Below are positions 1-8,474 of a DNA stretch of 64,000 bases, one piece after another. The notes under the pieces are model-generated. The model made no database searches and was not told where the DNA came from. It saw only the letters and a program-made list of their open reading frames with translations. Location: NCBI GenBank assembly GCA_046330225.1, contig JAXLTD010000004.1, positions 186,001 through 250,000 of the forward strand, written 5' to 3'. Source of the DNA: CANJIV01 sp046330225 (GTDB lineage Bacteria; Actinomycetota; Thermoleophilia; Solirubrobacterales; Solirubrobacteraceae). Made by a program: the position numbers and the translations under genes. Within the stretch, counting starts at the first letter, position 1, and each line of letters opens with the position of its first letter.

Positions 1-2067
1 GCGGCGCGAGGGCTGGGCGGTCCAGGCGACCGGCGCGGCGGCATCGGAGACCCAGCCGACCGGGGGGTGGACGGCCACGACCGTGAAGCGCGCGGAGACG
101 CAGGCGGGGGCGCTGATCGGCACCGCGCCGGCCGCGCTCCGGACTGCGACCGGGGTGAAGGGGCCGCCGCTGAGGCTGCGCAGCACGCGATAGGCCTGGG
201 CGTCCGGGCTGCGGGAGGTGAAGGTGAAGGTCGACCCGCTGATGGCGGCGTCGGCCGGCGAGGCCTCCGCCGAGCGCCCGCCCGACGTCCCGGCGGGCTG
301 GCCGTCCCCGCCGTCGGCGGCGATGAGCTTCTGGTCGTCGAACAGCGGCGCGTCGGTCCAGCCGCGGATCGCCCCGCCGGCGCCCCCGACGCCTTGGTCG
401 TCTCCGTAGTCGCCGCCACGCCCGCCGGCGGACGAGATCGCCACGACCTGGCCGACCGTGCGGGCGACGATGTCGATCTGGCCGCCGGCGCCGGCCGTGC
501 CGCCGCGCTGGCCGTCGACGCTGTTGGGCCCGCCGTCGCCTCCCTCGGCGCGCACGGGGCCCCCGAGGGACAGCCGGCCGCTGGCCGCGCGCAGGAGGAT
601 GCGCCCGGCCGGCGCGCCGAGCGGGGCGGGGCTGAGGTTCTGGTAGGCGCCGGATCCGCTCGTCGTGACCGCGCCCCCGACCGCGAGGCTGCCGTCGCTG
701 CTCAGGGACACGGGGCCGCCGGGGGCGCCGCTGAAGCCGCTCGCGCTGCCCCCCGCCGCGTTCACGCTCCCGGTGGAGACCGTCGCGCCGTTCACGCCGA
801 TGGGCCCGCCTGCCCCCGCTCCGGCCCCGTTGCCTGCGTTCCCGCCCGCGGCCGTGAGGTTCCCGACGCTCGTCCGCCCGCCCGACGTCGCGCGCAGCAG
901 TCCGCCGTTCCCGCCCGCCGAGGGGCTGGCACCGCCGCCGCTTCCCCCGGCGGTCGTGAGGTTGCCCGCGGTGAGCGCGCCCCCGGCGAGGTCGATGGCT
1001 CCGCCGGGGGCGCCGCCGGCCTGGCTGCTGCCGCCGGCGCTCGTGGCGCCGCCGGCGATCACGGCGGGCCCGCCGGCGCGGACCTCGATGCGGGCGCCGC
1101 CAGCTGCCGGGCCGGTGGACGCGCCTCCGCCCGAGGCGTCGAGGCGCCCGAGCACGTCGAGGCTGCCGCGCGCCGCGAGGCCGATCCCCCCCGGCCAGGC
1201 GCCCGGCCCGCTCGAGGCGCTCCCGCCGCTCGTGTCGGCGCCGCCGAGGCGCACGTCGCCGCCGGCCACCGCCACCGTGCCGCCCGGACCGCCGCCGATG
1301 CCGGCGGTTCCCGAGTCCCGCCCGCCGGCGAAGATCGAGCCGCGGATGGCGGCGTCGCCGGCGACCGATCCCACCGCGACGGTGCCTCCGCCCTGGAGCA
1401 CGCCCGGGCCGGCCGGCGGGATCGCGCCGGAGGCGGAGACGTCGATGTCGCCGGCCACGCTGACGCCCTGCGTGCCGCGCACCTCGACGGCGGCGCCCGG
1501 CGACCGGATGTCGCCGGTCTCGACCGTGCCGCTGCCGAGCACCGTCACGTTGCCGGACCGGCCGTTGTCGCCGCCGGTATAGATCGTTCCCCCGATCGCG
1601 ACATCGCCGCCGGACACGTAGAGGGACCCGCCCGGGCGCACCGCCCCGGCCCCGCCGCCGGATCCGCCGGTGAGATCGATGGACTGCGCGACCGTGATCG
1701 GTCCGGAGGACTTGAGGCCGAGGTTGCGGCCCGGGCCGCAGGCGTCGTCGCCCGTGCCAGGCACGTGGCAGGCCAGCACGCGGGCGTTGGGCCCGATGTA
1801 GATGGACTGGGCGGTGATGCCGGTGTCGCCGGCCAGCCGCAGCGTTCCGTCGACGTAGACGATGCCGTACGAGGCGGGACCGTTCAGCACGGCGTCGTCG
1901 CCCTCGAGCACGAGGAGATCGGCCGCCGAGGCCGGCGCGGCAGCGGCCCCGGCGAGCACGGCGCCGGCGGCGAGCACGGCAGGCAGGCGCCAGCCCCGCG
2001 GTGCGGTGCCTGTGCTGCGCCGGCGCCGCCGACGAGGGGTTCCCGTGCTCCTCCCGATGCGCGGCAT
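1..2067 (-). CDS. Secreted glycine-rich repeat protein, C-terminus beyond window
   Basis: The minus strand stays open from an ATG at 2067 to the window edge (689 codons visible). The N-terminus has a very Arg-rich stretch followed by a hydrophobic segment ending Ala-Pro-Ala-Ser-Ala, a good Sec/Tat-like signal peptide. The body, roughly residues 60-570, is a long run of short Gly/Ala/Ser/Thr/Val repeats (for example GGSGGGAGAV, GGNAGNGAGAGAGG), the composition expected of a beta-solenoid or filamentous-adhesin-like surface protein. Near residue 610 the repeats give way to a more ordinary sequence resembling a fibronectin-type-III-like strand pattern. No enzyme motif is visible. A long open frame on the plus strand over the same DNA is a codon-bias shadow. 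The exact family is unknown; the export signal is the firmest part of the call. Confidence 0.68.
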   Translation of the reverse strand, partial: MPRIGRSTGTPRRRRRRSTGTAPRGWRLPAVLAAGAVLAGAAAAPASAADLLVLEGDDAVLNGPASYGIVYVDGTLRLAGDTGITAQSIYIGPNARVLACHVPGTGDDACGPGRNLGLKSSGPITVAQSIDLTGGSGGGAGAVRPGGSLYVSGGDVAIGGTIYTGGDNGRSGNVTVLGSGTVETGDIRSPGAAVEVRGTQGVSVAGDIDVSASGAIPPAGPGVLQGGGTVAVGSVAGDAAIRGSIFAGGRDSGTAGIGGGPGGTVAVAGGDVRLGGADTSGGSASSGPGAWPGGIGLAARGSLDVLGRLDASGGGASTGPAAGGARIEVRAGGPAVIAGGATSAGGSSQAGGAPGGAIDLAGGALTAGNLTTAGGSGGGASPSAGGNGGLLRATSGGRTSVGNLTAAGGNAGNGAGAGAGGPIGVNGATVSTGSVNAAGGSASGFSGAPGGPVSLSSDGSLAVGGAVTTSGSGAYQNLSPAPLGAPAGRILLRAASGRLSLGGPVRAEGGDGGPNSVDGQRGGTAGAGGQIDIVARTVGQVVAISSAGGRGGDYGDDQGVGGAGGAIRGWTDAPLFDDQKLIAADGGDGQPAGTSGGRSAEASPADAAISGSTFTFTSRSPDAQAYRVLRSLSGGPFTPVAVRSAAGAVPISAPACVSARFTVVAVHPPVGWVSDAAAPVAWTAQPSRR

Positions 2068-2141
2068 CGTGGCGACGCGGCCACGCTGCGCCAAACGCGC
2101 TGGACGTTTGACCGATCGGCCGCCCGCGGCCCCGGCCGGCC

Positions 2142-3602
2142 CTACTCGGCGCGGTCGGCCCGGGCCTTGGCCCGGATGTCCGCCACCTGCTCGTCGATCC
2201 AGTGGCCGGGATCGCGGCTGGTGACGATGTGCTCCAGGCCGCGGGCGCGGCGGGCGCGCTCGGCCGGGCTCATCGTGAGCGCCGCGTGGATCGAGTCGGC
2301 GGTCTCCTGCACGTCGAACGGGTTCACGGAAAGCGCGAACTCCCCGAGCTCCTCGTGGGCCCCCGTGTTCTCGGAGAGGATTGAGACGCCGTCGCGCTCA
2401 TTCACGAGCGGCCCCTCCTTCGCCACGAGGTTCATGCCGTCGAACATCGCGTTGACGAGCAGGACGTCGTAGTGCTTGTAGGACGCCACCGCCTCGTCGA
2501 GGTCGTCGCGGAGCTTGAGCTGGATCGGCATCCAGTCCGGCGTTCCGTGGCGGTGGTTGACCACGGCCACGACGGCCTCGATCCGCTCGAGGTACTCGGC
2601 GTACTCCGGCACGTCGGTCCGGGACGGCATGAGCTGGGCGACGAACGACACCCGCTCGCGGAACTCGGGGTGCTGGTCGAGGAAGATGTCGAAGGCCGTG
2701 AACCCGCGCAGCACGTTCTTGGACAGGTCGGCGCGGTCGACGCGCAGGATCATGAACTCCCGCCGCCGGCGCAGCAGCTCCTCCTCGAACTCCTGGACGC
2801 GGGCCCGCTCGCCCAGCGCGCGCGTCGCCTGCCAGTCGATCGGCAGCGGGTAGGCCCGGACCCAGACCTCGCGGTCGTCGATCCGCACGATGCCGTTCGT
2901 GAAGTCGACGTCGAGGTCCATGAGATCCCGGCAGCACTGGAGGAAGTTGAGCCGGTAGGCGTGCGTGTGCAGGCCGATGATGTCGTTGGCGAGGATGCCG
3001 CGGAAGATCTCCTCCCGGATGCGGCCGGGCAGCACGCGCCACGCGTCGGGCTGGGTCCACGGGATGTGGACGAAGTGGTGCAGGAAGGCGTCTGGCCGCG
3101 CCGCCCGGACGAGGTGGGGCAGCGTGTAGAGGTGGTAGTCGTGGATCATCACGACCGGCTCTTCGGTGTCCTCGATCTCGTCGACGACCGCCCGCGCGAG
3201 GTCCTCGTTGACGACGTTGTAGCCGAACTCGAAGGCCTCGACCTCGTGCCGGCGGATGTCCGGCGCGTTCGACAGGTCCCAGAGGTAGTGCTGGATGAAC
3301 CACAGCATCGGGTTGGCCACGATGTTGTAGAAGCGGTCGTAGGCGTCGGGGTCGGATTGGACGAGCCGGATCCGGTACGTGCGCCCGTCCTGGGTGGACA
3401 CCTCGAACGGCCGGCCCTGGTGCTGCTCGGAGACCTCGGCGTCGGCCGGCGTCATCGCCGAGGCGATCCACACGGCGTCGCGGTGGGACGCCAGCCCGGT
3501 CAGTGCCGTGACGAGACCGCCGCCCCCGCGCCGCATCCCGTCGTGCTCGAACGTGACCGGCCCGCGGTTCGAGACCAGCACGAGCGGGCCCGGACCGGTC
3601 AT
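2142..3602 (-). CDS. otsA: GT20 trehalose-6-phosphate synthase-like glycosyltransferase
   Basis: 486 residues, family GT20 (OtsA type), which transfers glucose from a nucleotide sugar to glucose-6-phosphate. Visible family motifs: SNRGP near residues 11-15, the RRGGGGL loop at 24-30, HDYHL at 154-158, the VDRADLSK segment with the expected Arg290 and Lys295, and FDGMNLVAKE near 385-395. Key donor- and phosphate-binding residues therefore look intact and the length is normal. The start is an ATG that overlaps the stop of the upstream treT-like gene by four bases (ATGA), so the two are almost certainly translated together. No trehalose-6-phosphate phosphatase (otsB) lies in the window. Either the phosphatase is elsewhere or the product differs from classic trehalose-6-phosphate. 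The family call is firm; the exact product is inferred. Confidence 0.87.
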   Translation of the reverse strand: MTGPGPLVLVSNRGPVTFEHDGMRRGGGGLVTALTGLASHRDAVWIASAMTPADAEVSEQHQGRPFEVSTQDGRTYRIRLVQSDPDAYDRFYNIVANPMLWFIQHYLWDLSNAPDIRRHEVEAFEFGYNVVNEDLARAVVDEIEDTEEPVVMIHDYHLYTLPHLVRAARPDAFLHHFVHIPWTQPDAWRVLPGRIREEIFRGILANDIIGLHTHAYRLNFLQCCRDLMDLDVDFTNGIVRIDDREVWVRAYPLPIDWQATRALGERARVQEFEEELLRRRREFMILRVDRADLSKNVLRGFTAFDIFLDQHPEFRERVSFVAQLMPSRTDVPEYAEYLERIEAVVAVVNHRHGTPDWMPIQLKLRDDLDEAVASYKHYDVLLVNAMFDGMNLVAKEGPLVNERDGVSILSENTGAHEELGEFALSVNPFDVQETADSIHAALTMSPAERARRARGLEHIVTSRDPGHWIDEQVADIRAKARADRAE

Positions 3603-4837
3603 GCCGCCACGCCCTCCGCGTGGAAGATCCGCAGCCAGTCGCGCAGGAGCCGCGGCATCAGGAACTCGCTGCGCACGTGGTCCTTGCCCGCGCGCCCGAG
3701 CCGGCGCCCGAGCTCTGGGTCGTCGAGGATCTCGAAGGCCCGGCCGGCGCATTCCTCCACGGTGTCGACGAGGAAGCCCGAGACGCCGTCCTCCACCTGC
3801 AGCGGGATGCCGCCCACGCGGCCGCCGATGAACGGGCGCCCCTTCCAGATCGCCTCGGCCACCGTGAGCCCGAACCCCTCCCGCGTCGACTTCTGGATCA
3901 GCACGTCGCTGTGGGACTGGAAGGCGTTGACCTCGATGGAGCCGACGTTGTTGAAGTTGTTGAGGATGTGGATGTCGGGGTCGCCCTCGGCGTGGGCGAC
4001 GGTGGCGTTGAAGAAGTCCCAGCCCTCGGGGTCGTCGGTCGCCATCGACCCGACGAGGGCGAGCTGCACCTCGGGACGGCGCTCCTTGACGATGCGGTAG
4101 GCGTCGATCACGCCCAAGGGATCCTTCCACGGGTCGAAGCGCGACACCTGGCAGATGAGCGGGCGGTCCACGTCGATGCCGAACTGGGCGCACACGTAGC
4201 TCGCGTCGTCGGGCGACAGCGCCATGTTCTTCGGTGCGAGCGGATCGATGGCCGGCGGGACGATGTTCACCGTGCCGGCCATCCCATCGGGCACGTAGGT
4301 CGGCATGTGGAAGACCGACGCCGGGTACGGCGCGATCTCCGGCAGCAGCTGGGCGATCGTCGCGGGGTTTGGCGTCGACAGGTCGATGTGGCAGCGCCAG
4401 ACCCAGCTGGCGGCCTTCTCGGGGGCCAGCGAGTGCACCGCCGCCGGCTGGGGATCGTGCACGATGCACACGTCCCAGCCGTCGGAGAGCTCGCGCGCGT
4501 TGATCTCGTTGTACTCCCGCCACGTCTCCCACTGCTCCGGGGAGAGATCCTGCGGGGCGCCCTGCAGCGCGTTGTGCATGAGCTTCGTGGCGTTGAAGAA
4601 CTCCTCGCGCCCGTAGATGACGTGCCACTCGACGTCGAGGCCCGCGTCGCGCATGAGCGGGACGAGCGTGTAGAGGATCTCCGAGACGCCGCCGCCGAAG
4701 GCCGTGGCCGACAGGTGCAGGACCCGCTTGCCGGCCAGGGGCTCCATGAGCTCCTTGATCTCGGCGATCAGCGGCCGGCCCACGATGTGGGTGTAGTCGG
4801 CGAGCTGCTTGTGGCCGAGAGCGACCGGCTGGAGCAC
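3599..4837 (-). CDS. treT: TreT-type trehalose synthase (GT4)
   Basis: 412 residues, the usual length for trehalose glycosyltransferring synthase (TreT), which makes trehalose directly from a nucleotide-glucose donor and glucose. Features: an N-terminal Rossmann half with AFGGGVSE near 46-53, the segment CHIDLSTPNP typical of TreT, and a C-terminal GT4 donor site with STREGFGLTVAEA. The start is GTG at 4837; AGGA lies seven bases upstream on the minus strand, which supports it. The gene overlaps the following GT20 gene by four bases. It follows the phosphatase-family gene at 4909-5841 after a gap of 71 bases. A GT4 TreT coupled to a GT20 enzyme implies two entry points into trehalose, or one pathway with an unusual intermediate. 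Trehalose usually serves osmotic and desiccation tolerance. Confidence 0.85.
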   Translation of the reverse strand: MLQPVALGHKQLADYTHIVGRPLIAEIKELMEPLAGKRVLHLSATAFGGGVSEILYTLVPLMRDAGLDVEWHVIYGREEFFNATKLMHNALQGAPQDLSPEQWETWREYNEINARELSDGWDVCIVHDPQPAAVHSLAPEKAASWVWRCHIDLSTPNPATIAQLLPEIAPYPASVFHMPTYVPDGMAGTVNIVPPAIDPLAPKNMALSPDDASYVCAQFGIDVDRPLICQVSRFDPWKDPLGVIDAYRIVKERRPEVQLALVGSMATDDPEGWDFFNATVAHAEGDPDIHILNNFNNVGSIEVNAFQSHSDVLIQKSTREGFGLTVAEAIWKGRPFIGGRVGGIPLQVEDGVSGFLVDTVEECAGRAFEILDDPELGRRLGRAGKDHVRSEFLMPRLLRDWLRIFHAEGVAA

Positions 4838-4908
4838 GGGCAGGTCCTGGTGTCGAGGGCGGCGGCGTGCGGCGTGCGCGCGCGATGACGATAGCGGCAG
4901 GGCTGGCG

Positions 4909-5841
4909 CTAGCGTGCCTGCAGCCGCGCGATCCCGCGATCGACGGCGGCGACGAGCGCCGCGTGCAGCTCGGCGTTGGCCGCCGTGATCACCGACATCT
5001 GCGCGTCGGCCCCGGAGCCGAGCAGCGGCCGGGGGTCCAGGCGCCGCCCCGCCGCGTCGGTGACCATCACCCCCGCTTCGGTGCAGATCAGGGCCGCCGC
5101 GGCGAGGTCGTACGGCGAGTTGTTCAGGAGCTGGCCGCCGCCGACGCGCTCGAACTCGGCCCGCATGCCGGGCACCTCGGAGACCATCCGGGGGCCGGGC
5201 TCCACATAGGCATCGAGCTGGCCGGTGGCGACTCGGGTCATGTCGTACGTGGCCGCGCCAAGGTCGAAGCTGGCCCCGCCCACCGAGGAGGCGTCGACGA
5301 GGTCGCCGAGCACCTCCATCATCGGCCGCGCCGGGCGGCCGCGGAGGCCGTAGACCCAGAAGAGCCTCGAGAGGTCGGTGGTCCGGCTCGGGGCGATCGG
5401 AACGCTCGCCTCGACGCCCCGGCCCCGTTCGGCGACGAACGACAGCCCGCTCTTGATCTCGATCACCGCCCCGAGGGAGACGTCGCCCATCGTGGGCGAG
5501 CCGCTGCCGAGGGGCGCGAGCGCGACCGACACGCAGGCGGCCTCGAAGCCGGCCAGGGCGGGGCGGGTGCCGTCGATCGGATCGACGACGAGGACGTGCT
5601 CGGCGGGCCGCGCGGGCTCCACCAGGCCGCGGTCCTCGGAGTAGAAGGCGACCGTCGGCGCGCGCTCGGCGACGTAGGCCTCGAGGAACGCCTCGGCCTG
5701 CTCGTCGATCGCGAAGGTGATGTCGCCCCCGGCGCCAGCGCGTTCGTGCGTGCGTCCGGCGTGGTCGCCGAGGCCCGGGCGCACGAGGTCGCGCAGCTCG
5801 GTCGCCAGGCCGACGACGAGGTCGCGCAGCGCGCCGCTCAC
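4909..5841 (-). CDS. Inositol monophosphatase-family phosphatase
   Basis: 310 residues with the metal-binding signature DPIDGT at 87-92 and an upstream acidic SED at 68-70 in place of the usual GEE. The C-terminal WD motif is replaced by SPYDLAAAA, which keeps the Asp. The family hydrolyses inositol monophosphate, fructose-1,6-bisphosphate, PAP or related small phosphates with Mg2+. The variant motif 1 means substrate cannot be assigned. The GTG start overlaps the stop of the HtrA gene (GTGA), making this the last gene of the regulator-kinase-protease operon; the treT/otsA pair follows on the same strand. The context would allow a role on a sugar or inositol phosphate, but that is inference. 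Confidence 0.78.
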   Translation of the reverse strand: MSGALRDLVVGLATELRDLVRPGLGDHAGRTHERAGAGGDITFAIDEQAEAFLEAYVAERAPTVAFYSEDRGLVEPARPAEHVLVVDPIDGTRPALAGFEAACVSVALAPLGSGSPTMGDVSLGAVIEIKSGLSFVAERGRGVEASVPIAPSRTTDLSRLFWVYGLRGRPARPMMEVLGDLVDASSVGGASFDLGAATYDMTRVATGQLDAYVEPGPRMVSEVPGMRAEFERVGGGQLLNNSPYDLAAAALICTEAGVMVTDAAGRRLDPRPLLGSGADAQMSVITAANAELHAALVAAVDRGIARLQAR

Positions 5842-7058
5842 GGGGTGAGGCTGGGGTTGAGGCGCAGCGGCCGCTCTCCCAGCTTGACGGTCACGTCGCG
5901 GCGCTTCCCGTCGCGATAGACGGTCAGCGTCACGGTGTCGCCGGGCCGCTTCGCCGCGATCGCGGCGCCGAGGGCCGATTCGGTGCGGATCGGCCGCCCG
6001 TCGACCGCGGTGATCACGTCGCCGCCGACCTCGTACTCCTGCGCCTGGAATCGCTCGCGGCGATCACCGCCCTTCAGTCCGGCCGCCGCGGCCGGCCCCC
6101 CGGCGGTCGTCTGCTGGATCCATGCGCCGGCCGCGGCCGGCAGCCCGAACTTCGCCGCGAGCTGCGGGAAGAGCGGAACGGTCGAGACGCCGATGTAGGC
6201 GTAGCGGACCTTGCCGTCGGTGCGGAGCTGGGCCAGGGAGCGCTTGACGACGTCGATGGGGATCGCAAAGCCGACGCCGACGCTTCCGCCGTTCGTGGTG
6301 CGGATCTGGGAGTTGATGCCCACGACCCGGCCGCGGGCGTTCACGAGCGGGCCGCCCGAGTTGCCGCGGTTGATCGCCGCGTCGGTCTGGATGGCGCCCG
6401 AGATCTGGAAGTTCGTGAGCGAGTCGATCGTGCGGTCGACCGCGGAGACGACGCCGACCGACAGGGATTGCGGCTCCCCGAACGGGCTCCCGATGGCGGC
6501 GACCGGCGCGCCGACGATCAGGCGGGCGCTCGACCCGAGCGGCAGCGGGGCGAGCGTCAGGCCCGCCGGGTCGAGCTTGAGCAGCGCGACGTCGGCGTTC
6601 GGGTCGGCCCCGACGATCTTCGCGGGCACCGAATTGCGGTCGGCGAACTGGACGTAGACCTGGTCGGCGCGGCGCAGGGACGTGCCCTGGCCCTGGGTCA
6701 CGACGTGGGCGTTCGTGAGGACCTCGCCGCGGGGAGAGATGACGAACCCGGACCCGAGCCCGCCCGTGCTTCCGGCGCCGCCGTCGCCGAAGACGCTGAC
6801 AACTGTCACCACTCCGGGCGATTCGCGCCGGTAGATCGCGGCGGGATCGAACCCGCCGCCGCCGAGTCCCTTGACGACCTCGATCCGGGTGGTGCGCACC
6901 GTCGTCGGCGTGCCGCCCGCGGTGCTGGCAGCGTCTCCGCTCCCGCCGCAGCCCGCGGCCGCCAGCGCCCCGCCGAGCGCGACGAGGACGACGGCGGCGG
7001 CTGGGCGCGCGCGGAGCACGGACTGAGGATAGGGCGCGCGGCGCGCCGGCCCGGTCAC
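5838..7058 (-). CDS. htrA: HtrA/DegP-type PDZ serine protease, probable lipoprotein
   Basis: 406 residues. Domain order: N-terminal hydrophobic segment with a lipobox-like end (LAAAGC, Cys37), a low-complexity linker to about residue 70, a trypsin-like protease domain with His118 (TNAHVV), Asp156 (NADVALL) and Ser234 (RGNSGGPL), and one C-terminal PDZ domain (about 285-395). The complete triad predicts an active extracytoplasmic quality-control protease anchored outside the membrane. The lipobox has Ala rather than Leu at -3, so lipidation is probable but not certain. The GTG start overlaps the kinase stop by four bases (GTGA). Order regulator-kinase-HtrA matches mycobacterial mprA-mprB-pepD, in which the protease works in the same envelope-stress response. 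Confidence 0.9.
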   Translation of the reverse strand: MTGPARRAPYPQSVLRARPAAAVVLVALGGALAAAGCGGSGDAASTAGGTPTTVRTTRIEVVKGLGGGGFDPAAIYRRESPGVVTVVSVFGDGGAGSTGGLGSGFVISPRGEVLTNAHVVTQGQGTSLRRADQVYVQFADRNSVPAKIVGADPNADVALLKLDPAGLTLAPLPLGSSARLIVGAPVAAIGSPFGEPQSLSVGVVSAVDRTIDSLTNFQISGAIQTDAAINRGNSGGPLVNARGRVVGINSQIRTTNGGSVGVGFAIPIDVVKRSLAQLRTDGKVRYAYIGVSTVPLFPQLAAKFGLPAAAGAWIQQTTAGGPAAAAGLKGGDRRERFQAQEYEVGGDVITAVDGRPIRTESALGAAIAAKRPGDTVTLTVYRDGKRRDVTVKLGERPLRLNPSLTP

Positions 7059-8464
7059 CGCGGCGGGGACGTGACCGGCAGCGCGAGCGTGAACGTCGTG
7101 CGCCCCGGCTCCGAGGTCACCGCGAGGCGTCCGTCCATGTGCGCCGCCAGCTCCTTGGCGATCGCGAGCCCGAGGCCGGCGCCCTGGGCGTCGTTGGACG
7201 TGAAGAACGGCTCGAAGACCCGCTGGAGCTCGTCCGCCGGAATCCCGGCGCCATGGTCGGCGACCGCGAGGCGGACCTCGCCGCTCGCCTGGATCGCCTC
7301 GACCTCGATCGGCGTGGCGTCGGGCGTGTGGGAGATCGCGTTGTCGATGAGGATGCGCACGATCTGCGCCACGCGCTCGGGGTCGCAGACCACTTCGATC
7401 GGCCGGTCCGGCACGGCGACGTGCAGCGGCGTGCCGGTCCGCTCCACGGCGGGGGTGAATTCACCGGTGACCTCGCGCGCGAGCGCCGCGATGTCGGTCG
7501 GGCGCAGGTCGAGCTCGAGCGACCCGGCCTCGAGCCGCGACAGGTCCAGCAGCTCGGTCGAGAGCGCCTGCAGCCGGGCGGCCTGCGCCCGGATCTGGGC
7601 GAGGAACTCCCGCCGGGTCGCGTCGTCGAGGTCCTCGTCCTCGAGCAGCTCGGCGAACCCGGCCAGCGAGAAGATCGGCGTGCGCAGCTCGTGGGAGGCG
7701 GTGGCGATGAACCGCTTGCGGGCGCCGTCGAGCTGGGCGAGCTGGCGCTGCATCGCGTTGAAGGCGATGGCGAGCTGCCCGACCTCGTCCTCGGACTCCA
7801 CCGGCACGCGCTGCGAGAAATCGCCGGCAGAGATGCGCTCGGCGGCCCGCTCCAGGCGCCGCAGCCGCCGCGTGAACACGCCGGCGATGAGGTAGCCCGC
7901 CAGCACCGAGAACGCCAGCGCGACACTGCCGGCGAGGATGATCTGGCGCTTGATGAGCGCGACGTTGCGGGCGACGTCGGCGAGGCTCTGCGAGTAGACG
8001 ACGACATTCGTCGCGCGCGGCCCCGGCCCGATCGGCGTGGCCGCTTCGCCGATGCGGCCGCCGACCGCGGCGTCTTCGGTCCCGGTCGTAACGCGCCCGG
8101 TGCGGGCGGCGACCGTGGCGAGCTCGGACCCGAGGCCGGCGAGGTCGACCGCTTCGGCGCTGTCGGACTTCGGGTAGACGGTCAGGCCCTCGGTGCCGCT
8201 GCTCACGCCCAGGAGCGTGACCCGCGCGCCCGCCTGGTCGGCCGCCTCCCGGACGAGCCGGTTGAGCACCGGCTCCTCGACGTCGGACTGGGTGGCCCGG
8301 GCGAGCGGCCCGGTGTACGCCCGCGCGTCGGCGGCGAGCGCCCGCAGCTGCTCGTTGGTCAGCCGCGACTCGAGCTGCGGGACGACGTAGAGGTAGATGC
8401 CCGTGATCGCGATCAGGGTGACGCCGAAGAACAGGAGCGCGAGGCGGTTGCGGATCGAGCGCAT
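7055..8464 (-). CDS. Membrane sensor histidine kinase with HAMP domain
   Basis: 469 residues from the ATG at 8464. First membrane helix about 8-28, extracytoplasmic sensor region about 29-175, second helix about 176-197, HAMP about 198-250, then the dimerisation/phosphoacceptor helix with His258 in ASHELRTP. A HATPase_c domain follows, with an N box around LIDNAISHTP, G1 DHGAGIP and G2 GAGLGLA. This is a class I EnvZ/PhoR-like kinase with all catalytic motifs. It begins 10 bases after the response-regulator stop and overlaps the HtrA start by four bases, so kinase and protease are co-expressed. An envelope or misfolding signal is inferred from the HtrA partner; the sensor region has no recognisable ligand domain. 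Longer in-frame starts upstream would run back through the regulator gene and are rejected. Confidence 0.92.
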   Translation of the reverse strand: MRSIRNRLALLFFGVTLIAITGIYLYVVPQLESRLTNEQLRALAADARAYTGPLARATQSDVEEPVLNRLVREAADQAGARVTLLGVSSGTEGLTVYPKSDSAEAVDLAGLGSELATVAARTGRVTTGTEDAAVGGRIGEAATPIGPGPRATNVVVYSQSLADVARNVALIKRQIILAGSVALAFSVLAGYLIAGVFTRRLRRLERAAERISAGDFSQRVPVESEDEVGQLAIAFNAMQRQLAQLDGARKRFIATASHELRTPIFSLAGFAELLEDEDLDDATRREFLAQIRAQAARLQALSTELLDLSRLEAGSLELDLRPTDIAALAREVTGEFTPAVERTGTPLHVAVPDRPIEVVCDPERVAQIVRILIDNAISHTPDATPIEVEAIQASGEVRLAVADHGAGIPADELQRVFEPFFTSNDAQGAGLGLAIAKELAAHMDGRLAVTSEPGRTTFTLALPVTSPPR

Positions 8465-8474
8465 CGCCGGCGGC

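Noticed and set aside
67..2472. Long plus-strand open frame of about 800 codons opposite the Gly-rich gene and the end of otsA
   Set aside because: It spans parts of two minus-strand genes, its product is an Arg/Ala/Gly-rich low-complexity string, and the opposite strand has a signal peptide, repeats and the GT20 motifs. It is a G+C codon-bias shadow.
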